Source of the DNA: an uncultured Clostridia bacterium
Lineage (GTDB): Bacteria; Bacillota; Clostridia; TANB77; CAG-508
Reading direction: 5' to 3'
DNA length: 64,000 nt
Assembly (NCBI GenBank): GCA_944387445.1
Contig: CALXEX010000005.1
Coordinates: 16,066 to 80,065, forward strand
Shown in pieces: positions 8,613 to 19,949 of this stretch. How positions within the stretch are numbered: position 1 is the first letter of the stretch; every line of letters begins with the position of its first letter. Made by a program: the position numbers and the translations under genes. The notes under the pieces are model-generated. The model was not told where the DNA came from. It saw nothing but the letters and a program-made list of their open reading frames with translations, and did no database searches.

Positions 8613-8885
8613 ATGCAAATCACAGATGTACGTTTAAGAAAAGTAAATTCAGAGAACAGAATGAAAGCTGTTGCTTCTGTAACATTCGATAACGAATTTG
8701 TTATTCATGATATCAAAGTTATCGAAAGTCAAAATGGATTATTTATAGCTATGCCAAGTAGAAAAACTCCAAACGGAGAATTCAAAGATATAGCTCATCC
8801 AATCAATGCTGAAACTAGAGAGAAAATTCAAAAAGCTATATTAGAAGCTTATGAAGCTCCAGAAACAGAGGAATCAGCAGAATAA
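8613..8885 (+). CDS. spoVG: SpoVG, septation and RNA/DNA-binding regulator
   Basis: A 90-residue protein with the family signature [10 protein letters not shown] at the N-terminus, [11 protein letters not shown] and [20 protein letters not shown] in the core, and a C-terminal helix ending in Glu-rich residues. SpoVG proteins bind nucleic acid and influence asymmetric septation and other gene expression. The ATG at 8613 gives the family-typical start, with AGGTAGGTG nine bases upstream. The GTG at 8601 is also in frame but overlaps that site. The gene is monocistronic, flanked by a SigH-type promoter and a terminator. Confidence 0.95.
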   Translation: MQITDVRLRKVNSENRMKAVASVTFDNEFVIHDIKVIESQNGLFIAMPSRKTPNGEFKDIAHPINAETREKIQKAILEAYEAPETEESAE

Positions 8886-8896
8886 TAATAAATGAA

Positions 8897-8921
8897 AAAG
8901 CACTTTTACAGTGCTTTTTTT
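8897..8921 (+). terminator. Intrinsic terminator of spoVG
   Basis: AAAGCACT, a TTTAC loop, AGTGCTTT and a T-run of seven. Confidence 0.85.
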
Positions 8922-9116
8922 GTTGAATAGAAAAAATCGAGTTTTTCCTATTCAACAAAAAAACAAAATTGCACAGAAAAATTGCTATGCAATTTTTCGC
9001 GTCGACAAATCTTTACGCTTCTTCGAGAACTTAAATATATATAGTTAATTTAGAAAAGTAGAGAAAAGTTCTCGCGAAGCGAGATTTGTCCTTGAATAGA
9101 AAAACCAATTTTTCCC
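8922..9116. repeat. Cluster of nested inverted repeats downstream of spoVG
   Basis: Three structures follow each other: a hairpin at 8922-8956 (GTTGAATAG/CTATTCAAC with an A5/T5 extension), a hairpin at 8965-8996 (AAAATTGCA/TGCAATTTT), and a long imperfect inverted repeat with arms at 9004-9028 and 9066-9090 (GACAAATCT...GAGAACTT). The stretch is flanked by direct copies of TTGAATAGAAAAA at 8924 and 9092. No ORF is present. It may be a decayed small mobile element, or a set of terminators between convergent genes. Confidence 0.55.
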
Positions 9117-9126
9117 ATTATATGTT

Positions 9127-10065
9127 TTATCTTTCATTAGCCGTAGGAATTGCTGGTGCAATTTGAGTATTAGAAGATTTTATACGTTTTATACTCCAAA
9201 ATCCTAGTTTTTTTAAATCAAGATGGACAGCATCATCTAGTAATAAAAGATCCTCAATTTGTAATAAAGAGTTTCCTATAATATTCTCTAACTTTTCTCT
9301 ATTTGTTACAAGTTTATCTATGAGCCAGGTAGCACCATCGATTTCTTCTAAATCTTCTAAACGACAGTAAAAAACTCTAGCATTTATTTTATCAAATCCA
9401 TATAGAATACTTCTCATAATGTCTTGCTTTATAAGAATTTTAGAATCTATTCCAAGTATACTATTTAAAAATCTTAAAATATCTGTTTCAATATGTATAT
9501 CTGTTTCTGCTGTGATAATTTTAATAATTTCCTTAGTGGTAGGGATAGGAGAAAAAAAGTTTGTAAAATTCTTTTTACAAAATAAATCTTGTGCATCTTG
9601 CGCAGTAAGAAATGCACATCCTATGCTGGTAGCTTCTCCTGTAGCTTCATCTATATTTTTATAAACAAATTCAAAAACGGGATCTTCTGATGATAGTGTT
9701 TTTCTAGCAAATGAAACAAGTTCTTGTTCATTGTGAATTGTTCTTTCAGGAGTAACGATTTGTAGTATTTTTTTAGATGAATCTTGAAAGGTTGTGTGAT
9801 CTAAAGCTTCATATGTTGAGTAAATATCTTCAATTTGACCATTTTCAAGATTTATTGTTCCGCGAGTTACTTTTGCGTTTACATTTACTTTTTCATTTGA
9901 TTCAGGAGAATTTCCATATTTTGTGAGATATCTTTTTTGAGATACAAATTGAACAAGTAATTCTTCACCTTCTATTATGTCATATGGAGTTATTACTTTT
10001 AAAACTTCTAAATGGTTTTCTGGATTCCAAGCTTGATAATTATCTAATGCATCATATATTTCCAT
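9127..10065 (-). CDS. Hypothetical protein, probable second half of a split gene
   Basis: 312 residues from the only available ATG, with no recognised family. The sequence is rich in Ile, Glu, Asp and Leu, without signal peptide or membrane segment. The same frame stays open upstream as far as 10173, and the 36 extra residues (FKADTENLHGKNAKFIYGL and on) read like real protein. No ribosome site precedes the ATG at 10065. This indicates that the part is normally joined to the gene upstream (10098-11009), through a mutation, a sequencing error or recoding. Confidence 0.5.
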   Translation of the reverse strand: MEIYDALDNYQAWNPENHLEVLKVITPYDIIEGEELLVQFVSQKRYLTKYGNSPESNEKVNVNAKVTRGTINLENGQIEDIYSTYEALDHTTFQDSSKKILQIVTPERTIHNEQELVSFARKTLSSEDPVFEFVYKNIDEATGEATSIGCAFLTAQDAQDLFCKKNFTNFFSPIPTTKEIIKIITAETDIHIETDILRFLNSILGIDSKILIKQDIMRSILYGFDKINARVFYCRLEDLEEIDGATWLIDKLVTNREKLENIIGNSLLQIEDLLLLDDAVHLDLKKLGFWSIKRIKSSNTQIAPAIPTANER

Positions 10066-10097
10066 AGTTTCTATACATTTACCTGTTTTTCTATCGA

Positions 10098-11009
10098 TTA
10101 ATCCATATATAAATTTTGCATTTTTCCCGTGTAGATTTTCCGTGTCAGCCTTAAATATAATCTCGTCATAATATCAGATAGAATGATACTAAGTGACTTT
10201 TCTGTTAATCCAGTTTGTTCTGATAATCTATTTTCTTCTGGTGGAGTAGTCTTTGCTGGCATGCTAGTTCCTGTTAGAAGATAATATTCATTATTGCTAG
10301 CCTCATTATGTATTTGAACAAATTGTATATCTCTTTTAAAAGTTAACATATACCACAAATCTGGATTAGTTAAATTATGTATATCTAGATTTTTTAAAAT
10401 TGATAAAGTCTTTTTTTGTTCATCAATATCTTGTTTTTGAGCAATATTTAGTAATTTTTCTTTTAGTACAAATAAGAAGTCAGGATAATCACAATATTGT
10501 TCAATCTTATTGAAATCAATCATTTCATTTCTTGATATTTGTATTTCTATAATTTTTAATACAATGTTTGCAATTTTTCTCTTTCCCATCTCTAATTCTA
10601 TGGCGGAAGTAGTATGAGCTTTCCAATCATTTGCAATATGTAATAAAGTTTCCCACAATTCTTCTGTAGTTTTTCCTTGTATATTTTCTAAAATAGTATT
10701 TATCTTTTTTTTGTATTCATCAATTTTTTGTTTTTGTTTTAAAGCATTACCTTTTTCTATAAAAAATATTTTGATATCATATTCTAAATATGTAAGATCT
10801 TTAATAATAGATGCTTCTTCATAGCTTAGTCCTGGGATAGAATTTTTAGAATAATATAATGATACCCTGTTTTTGATATTTTCTAATCTGGCTTTATATG
10901 CTTTTGCAGTTTCAAATTCACCTAATATAGAGATTTCTAATATTTTTTCTTCTGATTGCTTAATTTCATCTAATAGGATTTCTTGTTTCGTATCAAGTTC
11001 TAAATTCAT
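10098..11009 (-). CDS. Hypothetical protein, probable first half of a split gene
   Basis: 303 residues, predicted mostly helical with charged heptad-like stretches (residues 1-110) and no recognised family. A ribosome site GAAAGGA precedes its ATG. Its last 25 residues overlap, in another frame, the open N-terminal extension of the 9127-10065 frame. After SLSIILSDI the reading becomes Arg/Leu/Tyr-rich and less natural, while the other frame becomes plausible. Fused, the two parts would give a protein of about 620 residues. The gene lies divergent from pth. Confidence 0.5.
   Translation of the reverse strand: MNLELDTKQEILLDEIKQSEEKILEISILGEFETAKAYKARLENIKNRVSLYYSKNSIPGLSYEEASIIKDLTYLEYDIKIFFIEKGNALKQKQKIDEYKKKINTILENIQGKTTEELWETLLHIANDWKAHTTSAIELEMGKRKIANIVLKIIEIQISRNEMIDFNKIEQYCDYPDFLFVLKEKLLNIAQKQDIDEQKKTLSILKNLDIHNLTNPDLWYMLTFKRDIQFVQIHNEASNNEYYLLTGTSMPAKTTPPEENRLSEQTGLTEKSLSIILSDIMTRLYLRLTRKIYTGKMQNLYMD
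10132..10138 (-). other. Possible -1 frameshift heptamer G GGA AAA
   Basis: Read on the minus strand in the frame of the 10098-11009 gene, the codons are ACG GGA AAA ATG, giving the heptamer G GGA AAA. A -1 slip there leads into the frame of 9127-10065 (GGG AAA AAT GCA). It lies inside the 76-base window where both frames are open. Whether it is used is unknown; a simple indel explains the data equally well. Confidence 0.25.
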
Positions 11010-11250
11010 TGTAAAATTCCTTTCATTTTAAATATAAGAAGTATTTGTCATATATTTGATTTAGATATTTATTGTATATAGAAAATGTTAACTAACAAAA
11101 ATATAAAAAAATGCTTATAACAATAGGATTATATCATATTTTAATACTTTTGTACAGTAAAAAATTATGTAAATAAGCAAAAATGAGATATATTGCAAGC
11201 TAAACGATAATAAACGGATAAGGGTAAACAAAAAATTATACAAATAAAAC
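11010..11250. other. Divergent intergenic region before pth
   Basis: AT-rich and without ORFs. On the minus strand TTGTTA and TACAAT with 16-base spacing lie about 70 bases before the 11009 start and could be its promoter. Nothing else is supported. Confidence 0.35.
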
Positions 11251-11279
11251 TTGAAAAATAGGCAAAAACAATGTAAAAT
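11251..11279 (+). promoter_or_regulatory. SigA-type promoter of pth
   Basis: TTGAAA (11251-11256), 17 bases, TAAAAT (11274-11279), 35 bases before the start codon of pth. Confidence 0.65.
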
Positions 11280-11313
11280 AATATAGATTATTATTTGAAA
11301 AGAGGAAAAAAAC

Positions 11314-11874
11314 ATGTTTTTAATTGTCGGTTTAGGAAATCCTGAAAATGAATATGCCAACACAAGACATAATATGGGATTTGACGCAATTAACCAATTG
11401 GCAGAAGAATATAAAATAGAAGTAAATAAAAATAAATTTAAAGCCATTTATGGAACAGGAATGATTGAAAATGAAAAGGTAATTCTTTTAAAGCCACAAA
11501 CGTATATGAATTTAAGTGGAGAAAGTATAATAGAAGCCATTCAATTTTATAAAATAGGTTTAGAAAATATTGTCATTATCTATGATGATATGGATGTAGA
11601 ACCAGGAAAAATTAAAATAAGAAAAAAAGGTGGACCTGGTGCACATAATGGAATGAAATCTGTTATTGAAAATCTAAAATCAGAAGAATTTGCGAGAATT
11701 AGAATAGGAATTGGAACACCAGAATATAAAAATGATAAAATCAATTATGTTATAGGAACCATATCTTCAGAAGAGGATAGAGAAAAACTAAATCAAGGAA
11801 TAAAAAAAGCGGTAGAAGCCATTATAGAAATGATGAAAAATGGAATAGATTCAGCGATGAATAAATTTAATTAA
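11314..11874 (+). CDS. pth: Peptidyl-tRNA hydrolase
   Basis: A 186-residue enzyme of normal family length that frees tRNA from prematurely released peptidyl-tRNA. FLIVGLGNPENEYANTRHN holds the substrate-binding Asn and, in RHNMGF, the catalytic His20. PQTYMNLSG, YDDMD and GGPGAHNGMKS are the other family signatures. GAGG precedes the ATG. The RNase E/G gene follows after 19 bases, which suggests an operon. Confidence 0.96.
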   Translation: MFLIVGLGNPENEYANTRHNMGFDAINQLAEEYKIEVNKNKFKAIYGTGMIENEKVILLKPQTYMNLSGESIIEAIQFYKIGLENIVIIYDDMDVEPGKIKIRKKGGPGAHNGMKSVIENLKSEEFARIRIGIGTPEYKNDKINYVIGTISSEEDREKLNQGIKKAVEAIIEMMKNGIDSAMNKFN

Positions 11875-11893
11875 GCAAGAAAGGAAAAACAAG

Positions 11894-13078
11894 ATGTTAG
11901 AATTAATCATAAAAAGAAAAGAAGACAAAAGGCAAATTGTTTTAGTGGAAAATGGAAAAATCATAGAATATTATGAAGAAGGACAAGAAGATCATAAAAA
12001 TGAAGGAAATATCTATATTGGTGTTGTAAAAGATATCATCAAAGGAATGCAAGCAGCATTTGTAGATATTGGAATTGGTAAAAATAGTTTAATTCATGTA
12101 AAAGATATTCTAGAAAAACAAGATGAAAAGAAAGAAAAACAAAATATGGAGAAAGATATTCATGAATTACTAAAACCAAATCAAAAGCTATTAGTACAAA
12201 TCAAAAAAGATAGTAATGAAAAAAAAGGTGCAAGAATATCTACACATATGAATTTGCCAGGAAAATATATTGTTCTTATGCCTAATACAGATATTATTAC
12301 AGTTTCACAAAAAATAGAAAATAAGGAAGAACAAGAACGATTAATCCAATTAGTAAGAAACCATATTTCCAAAGGCAATGGTGCTGTTGTTAGAACTTCA
12401 GCAGAAGGAAAAGAAACAGAAATTATTGAAGATATAAAACATATGGAAAATAAGTGGGAAAAAATCCTAAAAGATAGTCAAGATGAAAATCAAGAAGCAC
12501 CAAGACAATTATATAAAAGTGAAGATATTGTTGAAAAAATGTTACTGGATTTAACACAAAAAGGATTATCAACTGTTTTTGTAAATGATAGTATAGATTA
12601 CAATGAAATCAATCGAATCAAAAATGAAAATAAAGAATATAAAGATTTGCAAATATTAGTAAAAGGAGAAGAATCCATATTCCAGATGTATGATTTGGAA
12701 CAACAAATTGAAAAAATCAATAATAGAAAAATATGGTTAAAATGTGGAGGCTTTATTACTATTGATAAAACAGAAGCATTAACAGCAATAGATGTGAATA
12801 CTGGAAAATATACAGGAAATAAAACGATGGAAGATACAGTCTTTAAAGTGAATCAAGAAGCAACGGTTGAAATTGCTAAACAATTAAGATTAAGAGATAT
12901 TGGTGGTATCATTATTATTGACTATATCGATATGCAAAAAGAAGAGGATAAAAAAGCAATAGAAGACCTATTAAAAGAAGAATTAAAAAAAGACAGAAGC
13001 AAAACACAAATAGAAGGATTTACAAAATTAGACTTAATGGAAATGACAAGAAAACATATATGTAGTCATAAAGATTAG
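11894..13078 (+). CDS. rng: Ribonuclease E/G family protein, short form
   Basis: A 394-residue endoribonuclease of the RNase E/G type, which cleaves single-stranded RNA in rRNA maturation or mRNA decay. An S1-like domain spans about residues 35-125 (GNIYIGVVKDIIKGMQAAFVDIG). The catalytic DNase I-like region contains IDVNTG with its Asp, QEATVEIAKQLRLRDIGG and IIIIDYIDM. The C-terminus ends at LDLMEMTRKH, just where the Zn-link and small domain of longer RNase G proteins would begin (about 490 residues in E. coli). The loss of this part could affect tetramer formation. Confidence 0.88.
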   Translation: MLELIIKRKEDKRQIVLVENGKIIEYYEEGQEDHKNEGNIYIGVVKDIIKGMQAAFVDIGIGKNSLIHVKDILEKQDEKKEKQNMEKDIHELLKPNQKLLVQIKKDSNEKKGARISTHMNLPGKYIVLMPNTDIITVSQKIENKEEQERLIQLVRNHISKGNGAVVRTSAEGKETEIIEDIKHMENKWEKILKDSQDENQEAPRQLYKSEDIVEKMLLDLTQKGLSTVFVNDSIDYNEINRIKNENKEYKDLQILVKGEESIFQMYDLEQQIEKINNRKIWLKCGGFITIDKTEALTAIDVNTGKYTGNKTMEDTVFKVNQEATVEIAKQLRLRDIGGIIIIDYIDMQKEEDKKAIEDLLKEELKKDRSKTQIEGFTKLDLMEMTRKHICSHKD

Positions 13079-13123
13079 TCCATATAATAATTTTATCAAA
13101 AAAGAGAGAGGATACACCAAAAA

Positions 13124-14500
13124 ATGAATGTAGGATTTATATCACTAGGTTGTAGTAAGAATTTAATAGATACAGAATGTCTAATAGGAATATTTAAAGA
13201 GAATCGCTTTCAAATTGTTAATGAAGAAGAAAAAGCAGATATTCTTGTGATAAATACTTGTGGGTTTATTGAATCTGCAAAGGAAGAAGCTATTAATACG
13301 ATATTAGAGATGGCAGAATATAAAAAGCAAAGATGCAAATATTTGATTGTGATGGGATGTCTCGTACAAAGATATTATGAAGATTTAGTAAAAGCTTTAC
13401 CAGAAGTGGATTTGTTTATAAAAATTGAAGATTATGACAAATTGTGGAATAAGATAGAGGATTTACTAAAAAGAGGGATTGTCGAAAAGAAAGATAGAAA
13501 AAACAAAACAGAAAGAAAGAAAATAACAGACATACCACAAATGCCAATGTTTACTGAGCAAGAATTTTTGAATAGAACCATTACAACAGGAAATAATTAT
13601 GCATATATCAAAATCGGAGAAGGATGTAGTAATAAATGCACATATTGTGCTATACCATATATTAGAGGACCATTTGCTAGTAGAAAAATGGAAGACATTT
13701 TAGAAGAGGCAAATATGTTAGCCAAAAAGGGAATCAAAGAACTGATTGTCATAGCACAAGACACAACCAAATATGGTATTGACATATATGGAGAGTCAAA
13801 ATTAGCAGAATTATTAGAAAAATTAACAAAAATAGAAGGAATTCATTGGATTCGTTTCTTGTATGCATATCCAGAAGGAATCACAAAAGAATTAATTCAG
13901 GTTGTGGCAAATAATGATAAAATTGCAAAATATTTTGATATTCCTATCCAACACATTGCAAATACTGTGTTAAAAAGAATGAATCGAAGAACCAGTAAAG
14001 AACAAATAGAAATGTTATTAAAAACGATTCGAGAACAAATACCAAATGTTGTTTTAAGAACAAGTTTGATTGTAGGATTTCCAGGAGAGACGAAGGAAGA
14101 TTTTCAAGAATTAAAGACATTTGTACAAACTGCAAAATTTGATAAATTAGGTACATTTATGTATTCCAAAGAAGATGGAACACCAGCAGAAAAATTGCCT
14201 AATCAAGTTCATGGAAACACAAAAAAAGCAAGATATCATCAAATTATGAAAGAACAACAAGAAATTTCTAAAGAACTTCAAAGTAGAAAAATAGGTAAAA
14301 CATATGAAGTATTGATTGAAGATATGTCTTTTGATGGAAAATACTATATAGGAAGAACTATGCAAGATGTACCAGAAATGGATGGAATTGTATACATAAA
14401 AAATGAAACAGAGACAAAACCAGAAGAGATGATAAATCATTTTAAAAATTGTAAAGTAATAGAAGTTAGTGATTATGATATCATAGCAGAATTTGAATAA
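13124..14500 (+). CDS. rimO: Ribosomal protein S12 methylthiotransferase
   Basis: A 458-residue radical SAM enzyme that methylthiolates an aspartate of ribosomal protein S12. The N-terminal UPF0004 domain binds one cluster (GCSKN, NTCGFIESAKEEAI, GCLVQRY). The radical SAM motif GCSNKCTYCAIP binds the second, and a TRAM-like domain closes the protein. The residue set NTCGFIESAKEE distinguishes RimO from MiaB. It follows the RNase gene by 45 bases and is closed by a terminator. Confidence 0.94.
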   Translation: MNVGFISLGCSKNLIDTECLIGIFKENRFQIVNEEEKADILVINTCGFIESAKEEAINTILEMAEYKKQRCKYLIVMGCLVQRYYEDLVKALPEVDLFIKIEDYDKLWNKIEDLLKRGIVEKKDRKNKTERKKITDIPQMPMFTEQEFLNRTITTGNNYAYIKIGEGCSNKCTYCAIPYIRGPFASRKMEDILEEANMLAKKGIKELIVIAQDTTKYGIDIYGESKLAELLEKLTKIEGIHWIRFLYAYPEGITKELIQVVANNDKIAKYFDIPIQHIANTVLKRMNRRTSKEQIEMLLKTIREQIPNVVLRTSLIVGFPGETKEDFQELKTFVQTAKFDKLGTFMYSKEDGTPAEKLPNQVHGNTKKARYHQIMKEQQEISKELQSRKIGKTYEVLIEDMSFDGKYYIGRTMQDVPEMDGIVYIKNETETKPEEMINHFKNCKVIEVSDYDIIAEFE

Positions 14501-14528
14501 GCCAAGAGATATTCTCTTGGCAATTTTT
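14501..14528 (+). terminator. Terminator after rimO
   Basis: GCCAAGAGA, TAT loop, TCTCTTGGC, then AATTTTT. Confidence 0.85.
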
Positions 14529-14573
14529 GGTATATAACAAAGTTAGATGTCTATATTGTACAATGCTTATAAA

Positions 14574-14957
14574 TTAATTTTGTACAGGTGAAGATGGTGA
14601 TTTTTTACTTTTAAACATTAAAATGATTCCTAATAAGATAAATAAAAATGAAAATATATTTAATGCATTAAGTGCAATAATACCAATAATGGTAATGATT
14701 TCGAAGATACATAATATTGTATAAATTACAGAATTTTGTTTTGACTTATCTTCTCTTTTCATATTTAAAATGATTAGTATAACAGAAATAATCAATATGA
14801 TTGTTAAAATAATTTCCCAAGCTGTTTGAAAACCATCTGTATATTCATAATCAACAACAAAATTCCATAAAATAATTTTTCCTGTTTGAATTAAAAATAA
14901 TACAGAACAAATAACTCCATAAATTGTATGAATAATACCTAAAGTGAAATTTTTCAT
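14574..14957 (-). CDS. Small integral membrane protein, four predicted helices
   Basis: 127 residues. The start at 14957 (MKNFTLGIIH) is chosen because AAAGGAGG lies seven bases upstream; a longer frame up to 15053 would bury that site. Four hydrophobic segments (about residues 5-22, 42-62, 78-98, 102-118) alternate with short loops, and the tail is KSKKSPSSPVQN. No family recognised. It is a single gene, convergent with rimO and divergent from trpS. Confidence 0.65.
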   Translation of the reverse strand: MKNFTLGIIHTIYGVICSVLFLIQTGKIILWNFVVDYEYTDGFQTAWEIILTIILIISVILIILNMKREDKSKQNSVIYTILCIFEIITIIGIIALNALNIFSFLFILLGIILMFKSKKSPSSPVQN

Positions 14958-15092
14958 CGCTAATCCTCCTTTTATATAAATTCCTATTAAAGCATATAAT
15001 AAAAATATAAAAATGTAAAGAAATTTTATTTGCGTTATAGGAAACTGTAACACTCATGTAAAGCTAAATATAATATTGTAAAGGGAAATTAC

Positions 15093-15121
15093 TTGAAAAA
15101 TGGTATATAATTTAGTATAAT
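15093..15121 (+). promoter_or_regulatory. SigA-type promoter of trpS
   Basis: TTGAAA, exactly 17 bases, TATAAT. About 120 bases of leader follow before the start codon. I looked for a T-box (conserved TGGNACC region) in this leader and did not find one. Confidence 0.75.
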
Positions 15122-15244
15122 AAAGATATTGAAAAAATGAGAAGAAAAAGGTAAAACATAAGGTTAAACAAATTTTTAGGAGTTGTTCTAAAAATGCACA
15201 TAATTGTATAGAAATTTATACATTAGAAAGGAATGAGATGAATA

Positions 15245-16255
15245 ATGAAAAAAAGAGTATTGACAGGGGATAGACCAACAGGAAAATTACATATAGGTCA
15301 TTATTTTGGATCATTAAAAAAGAGAGTAGAAATGCAAAATAGTGGAGACTATGATATCTATATATTAATTGCAGATGTGCAAGCTTTAACAGATAATTTT
15401 AATAATCCAGAAAAAGTTAGAAAAAATGTAAGAGAATTGGCTATGGACTATTTAGCATGTGGAATTGATCCAGAAAAAACAACAATATATATACAATCTA
15501 TGATACCAGAAACAGCAGAATTAACAGTATATTATTCAAATTTAGTAACCATCGCAAGACTTCAAAGAAATCCAACCGTAAAAACAGAAATTGCACAAAA
15601 AAAAGAACTATTTGGAGAAAGTGTAACCTATGGATTTTTAGGTTATCCAGTAAGTCAGGCAGCGGATATTACCACATTTGAAGGAGAATTGGTTCCAACA
15701 GGAGAAGACCAAGAACCATTAATTGAACAATGTAGAGAAATTGTTAGAAAATTTAATAGTATTTATGGAGAAGTATTAACAGAACCTAAAATTGTATTAT
15801 CAGAAGGAAAAAGAATCAAAGGATTAGATGGCAATGAAAAAATGGGAAAATCTCTTGGAAATGCTATTTATCTTTCAGATTCAGAAGAAGAAATCACCAA
15901 AAAAGTAATGAGTGCTGTAACAGACCCAAATAGAATAAAGAAAGATGATTTGGGAAATCCTGATATATGTATGGTAGCCTATTATCATAAATTATTCTCT
16001 ACTAAGGAAGAAATCGATACCATATGTGCAGAATGTAGAGCAGGTAAAAGAGGATGTGTGGCTTGTAAAAAACAATTAGCAAAAAATATTAGTGAATATT
16101 TAAAACCAATTAGAGAAAAAAGAAAATATTATGAAGAACATCCAGAAATAGTAGATAAAATTTTAAAAGAAGGAACAGAGAAAGCTAGAAAAACAGCACA
16201 AGAGACAATGAAAAAGGTAAAAAAAGCAATGAAGCTAGATTACTTCGAAGAATAA
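15245..16255 (+). CDS. trpS: Tryptophanyl-tRNA synthetase
   Basis: A 336-residue class I aminoacyl-tRNA synthetase that charges tRNA-Trp. KLHIGHYFGS is the HIGH motif, and EKMGKSLGN is the KMSKS motif with Gly replacing the first Ser, a common variant in TrpRS. AADITTFEGELVPTGEDQ is typical of the family. The start overlaps a normal ribosome site (GAAAGGAATGAG). The orphan gene at 16271 follows after 15 bases, so both are probably cotranscribed. Confidence 0.95.
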   Translation: MKKRVLTGDRPTGKLHIGHYFGSLKKRVEMQNSGDYDIYILIADVQALTDNFNNPEKVRKNVRELAMDYLACGIDPEKTTIYIQSMIPETAELTVYYSNLVTIARLQRNPTVKTEIAQKKELFGESVTYGFLGYPVSQAADITTFEGELVPTGEDQEPLIEQCREIVRKFNSIYGEVLTEPKIVLSEGKRIKGLDGNEKMGKSLGNAIYLSDSEEEITKKVMSAVTDPNRIKKDDLGNPDICMVAYYHKLFSTKEEIDTICAECRAGKRGCVACKKQLAKNISEYLKPIREKRKYYEEHPEIVDKILKEGTEKARKTAQETMKKVKKAMKLDYFEE

Positions 16256-16270
16256 AAAGGAGAGAAAAAT

Positions 16271-18666
<2,396 letters not shown>

Positions 18667-18706
18667 ATCCAATTCTAAGCAATTCCTTAAATATATTACA
18701 AAAAAG

Positions 18707-18746
18707 ACAGGGGCAAAATGGAATTATTCCATTTTGTCCCTGTTTT
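18707..18746 (+). terminator. Terminator after obg
   Basis: A stem of about 15 bp (ACAGGGGCAAAATGGA paired with TCCATTTTGTCCCTGT, one bulge) with a TTTTCCT tail. Confidence 0.8.
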
Positions 18747-18771
18747 CCTCAGGTCTAATAGAATAGTTTAT

Positions 18772-19200
18772 TTATAAGTATTTTTTTAGTCTTTCAACAT
18801 TATTTTCTTGAAATTGAATAAAATTATTTAAAATATTTTTAATACTATCTGTTGTTTCAGGATTATGATTTAATAATTTTACACCTTCAATAATTCCCAT
18901 ATTTGTTCCTTTAATTAGCATTTCAGCAATTTTAGAATCAGAATCATCGGTCATTGTACTAATTTGAACATCAAACCATCCCATCATTTTTTGAGCGGGA
19001 TTTAATTCTTTAGGAAACTCTTCATATTTTCCTAGTTCTGCATTTACATCATTTAAGATTTCATTATATTGATTATATTCAGATTGTAAGTCATCTTTTA
19101 ATTGATCATCTGTTACTTTTTCAGCAATCGTAGAAATAGAGTCCATTCCCATTTTGATTCCTTTATTGATTTCATTTAAAATATATTCTGGTCTATTCAT
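18772..19200 (-). CDS. Small helical protein, ferritin-like fold suspected
   Basis: 142 residues, almost entirely predicted helix, without Cys, signal peptide or membrane segment. AAGGAGG precedes the ATG. Four helices of 25-30 residues could form a bundle, but the paired metal-binding Glu/His motifs of true ferritins are not evident. Divergent placement next to dps (178 bases between starts) makes a shared stress role conceivable. I do not recognise the family with certainty. Confidence 0.6.
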   Translation of the reverse strand: MNRPEYILNEINKGIKMGMDSISTIAEKVTDDQLKDDLQSEYNQYNEILNDVNAELGKYEEFPKELNPAQKMMGWFDVQISTMTDDSDSKIAEMLIKGTNMGIIEGVKLLNHNPETTDSIKNILNNFIQFQENNVERLKKYL

Positions 19201-19377
19201 TTTTTTACCTCCTTAAAAATTTTCAAAATTGTTATCTTTAAATAAAAGATATTGATATTTTCTTTCAAATTTATTATGTGCCAAATACAAAAAAATATGA
19301 ATATAAAATAATATTTGAATAAAAAATAAAAAAAAGGAAAAAATGTGTATATAAAATTTAAGATAGGAGTGAATAAA

Positions 19378-19812
19378 ATGGAAGAAATGGTAAATAAGCT
19401 AAATGAATTCTTAGCAGATTTAAATGTATTTTATAGGAAGTTACAAAATTATCATTGGAATGTAAAAGGAAAAAACTTTTTTGTATTGCATGAAAAGTTA
19501 GAAGAATATTATGACAAAATTAATGAAGAAATTGATGAAATTGCAGAGCATATATTAACATTGGATAAACAACCACTAGGTACTATGAAGGATTATTTAG
19601 AAAAAACATGTATTGAAGAAGCACAAAATGCAAAAATAGAAGGAGAAATTGTTTTAGATAAAATATTGAAAGATTTTGAAACTTTATTACAAAAGGCAAT
19701 GACAATAAAGGAATTAGCTGATGAACATCATATTTATGCAACGTCTAGTTTAATGGATGATTATATATTAGAATATAGTAAAATTATATGGATGTTAAAA
19801 CAACATAAATAA
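19378..19812 (+). CDS. dps: Dps-family iron-storage and DNA-protecting protein
   Basis: 144 residues from the ATG at 19378, seven bases after AGGAGTG; the longer frame from 19345 would place this site inside the gene. The ferroxidase residues of Dps are all present at their usual spacing: His26 (NYHWNVKG), His38, Asp53 and Glu57. The protein should form a dodecamer that oxidises iron with peroxide and protects an anaerobe from oxidative damage. It is a single gene, divergent from the helical protein at 18772. Confidence 0.88.
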   Translation: MEEMVNKLNEFLADLNVFYRKLQNYHWNVKGKNFFVLHEKLEEYYDKINEEIDEIAEHILTLDKQPLGTMKDYLEKTCIEEAQNAKIEGEIVLDKILKDFETLLQKAMTIKELADEHHIYATSSLMDDYILEYSKIIWMLKQHK

Positions 19813-19949
19813 AAACTTTTAAGGATAAAGAAAATCAAAAGAATAAAATAATATAAATTAATAAAAGATTTTAAGTATAGATATTATTTAAGAAGAAAAA
19901 AGAAGAGAAAAAATAAAGAAATAAACAAAGGAGAAGGGAGTGCTAAAAA

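Noticed and set aside
15122-15244. Possible T-box leader before trpS
   Set aside because: The leader has no TGGNACC-type T-box sequence and no terminator; only an ordinary promoter and ribosome site are supported.
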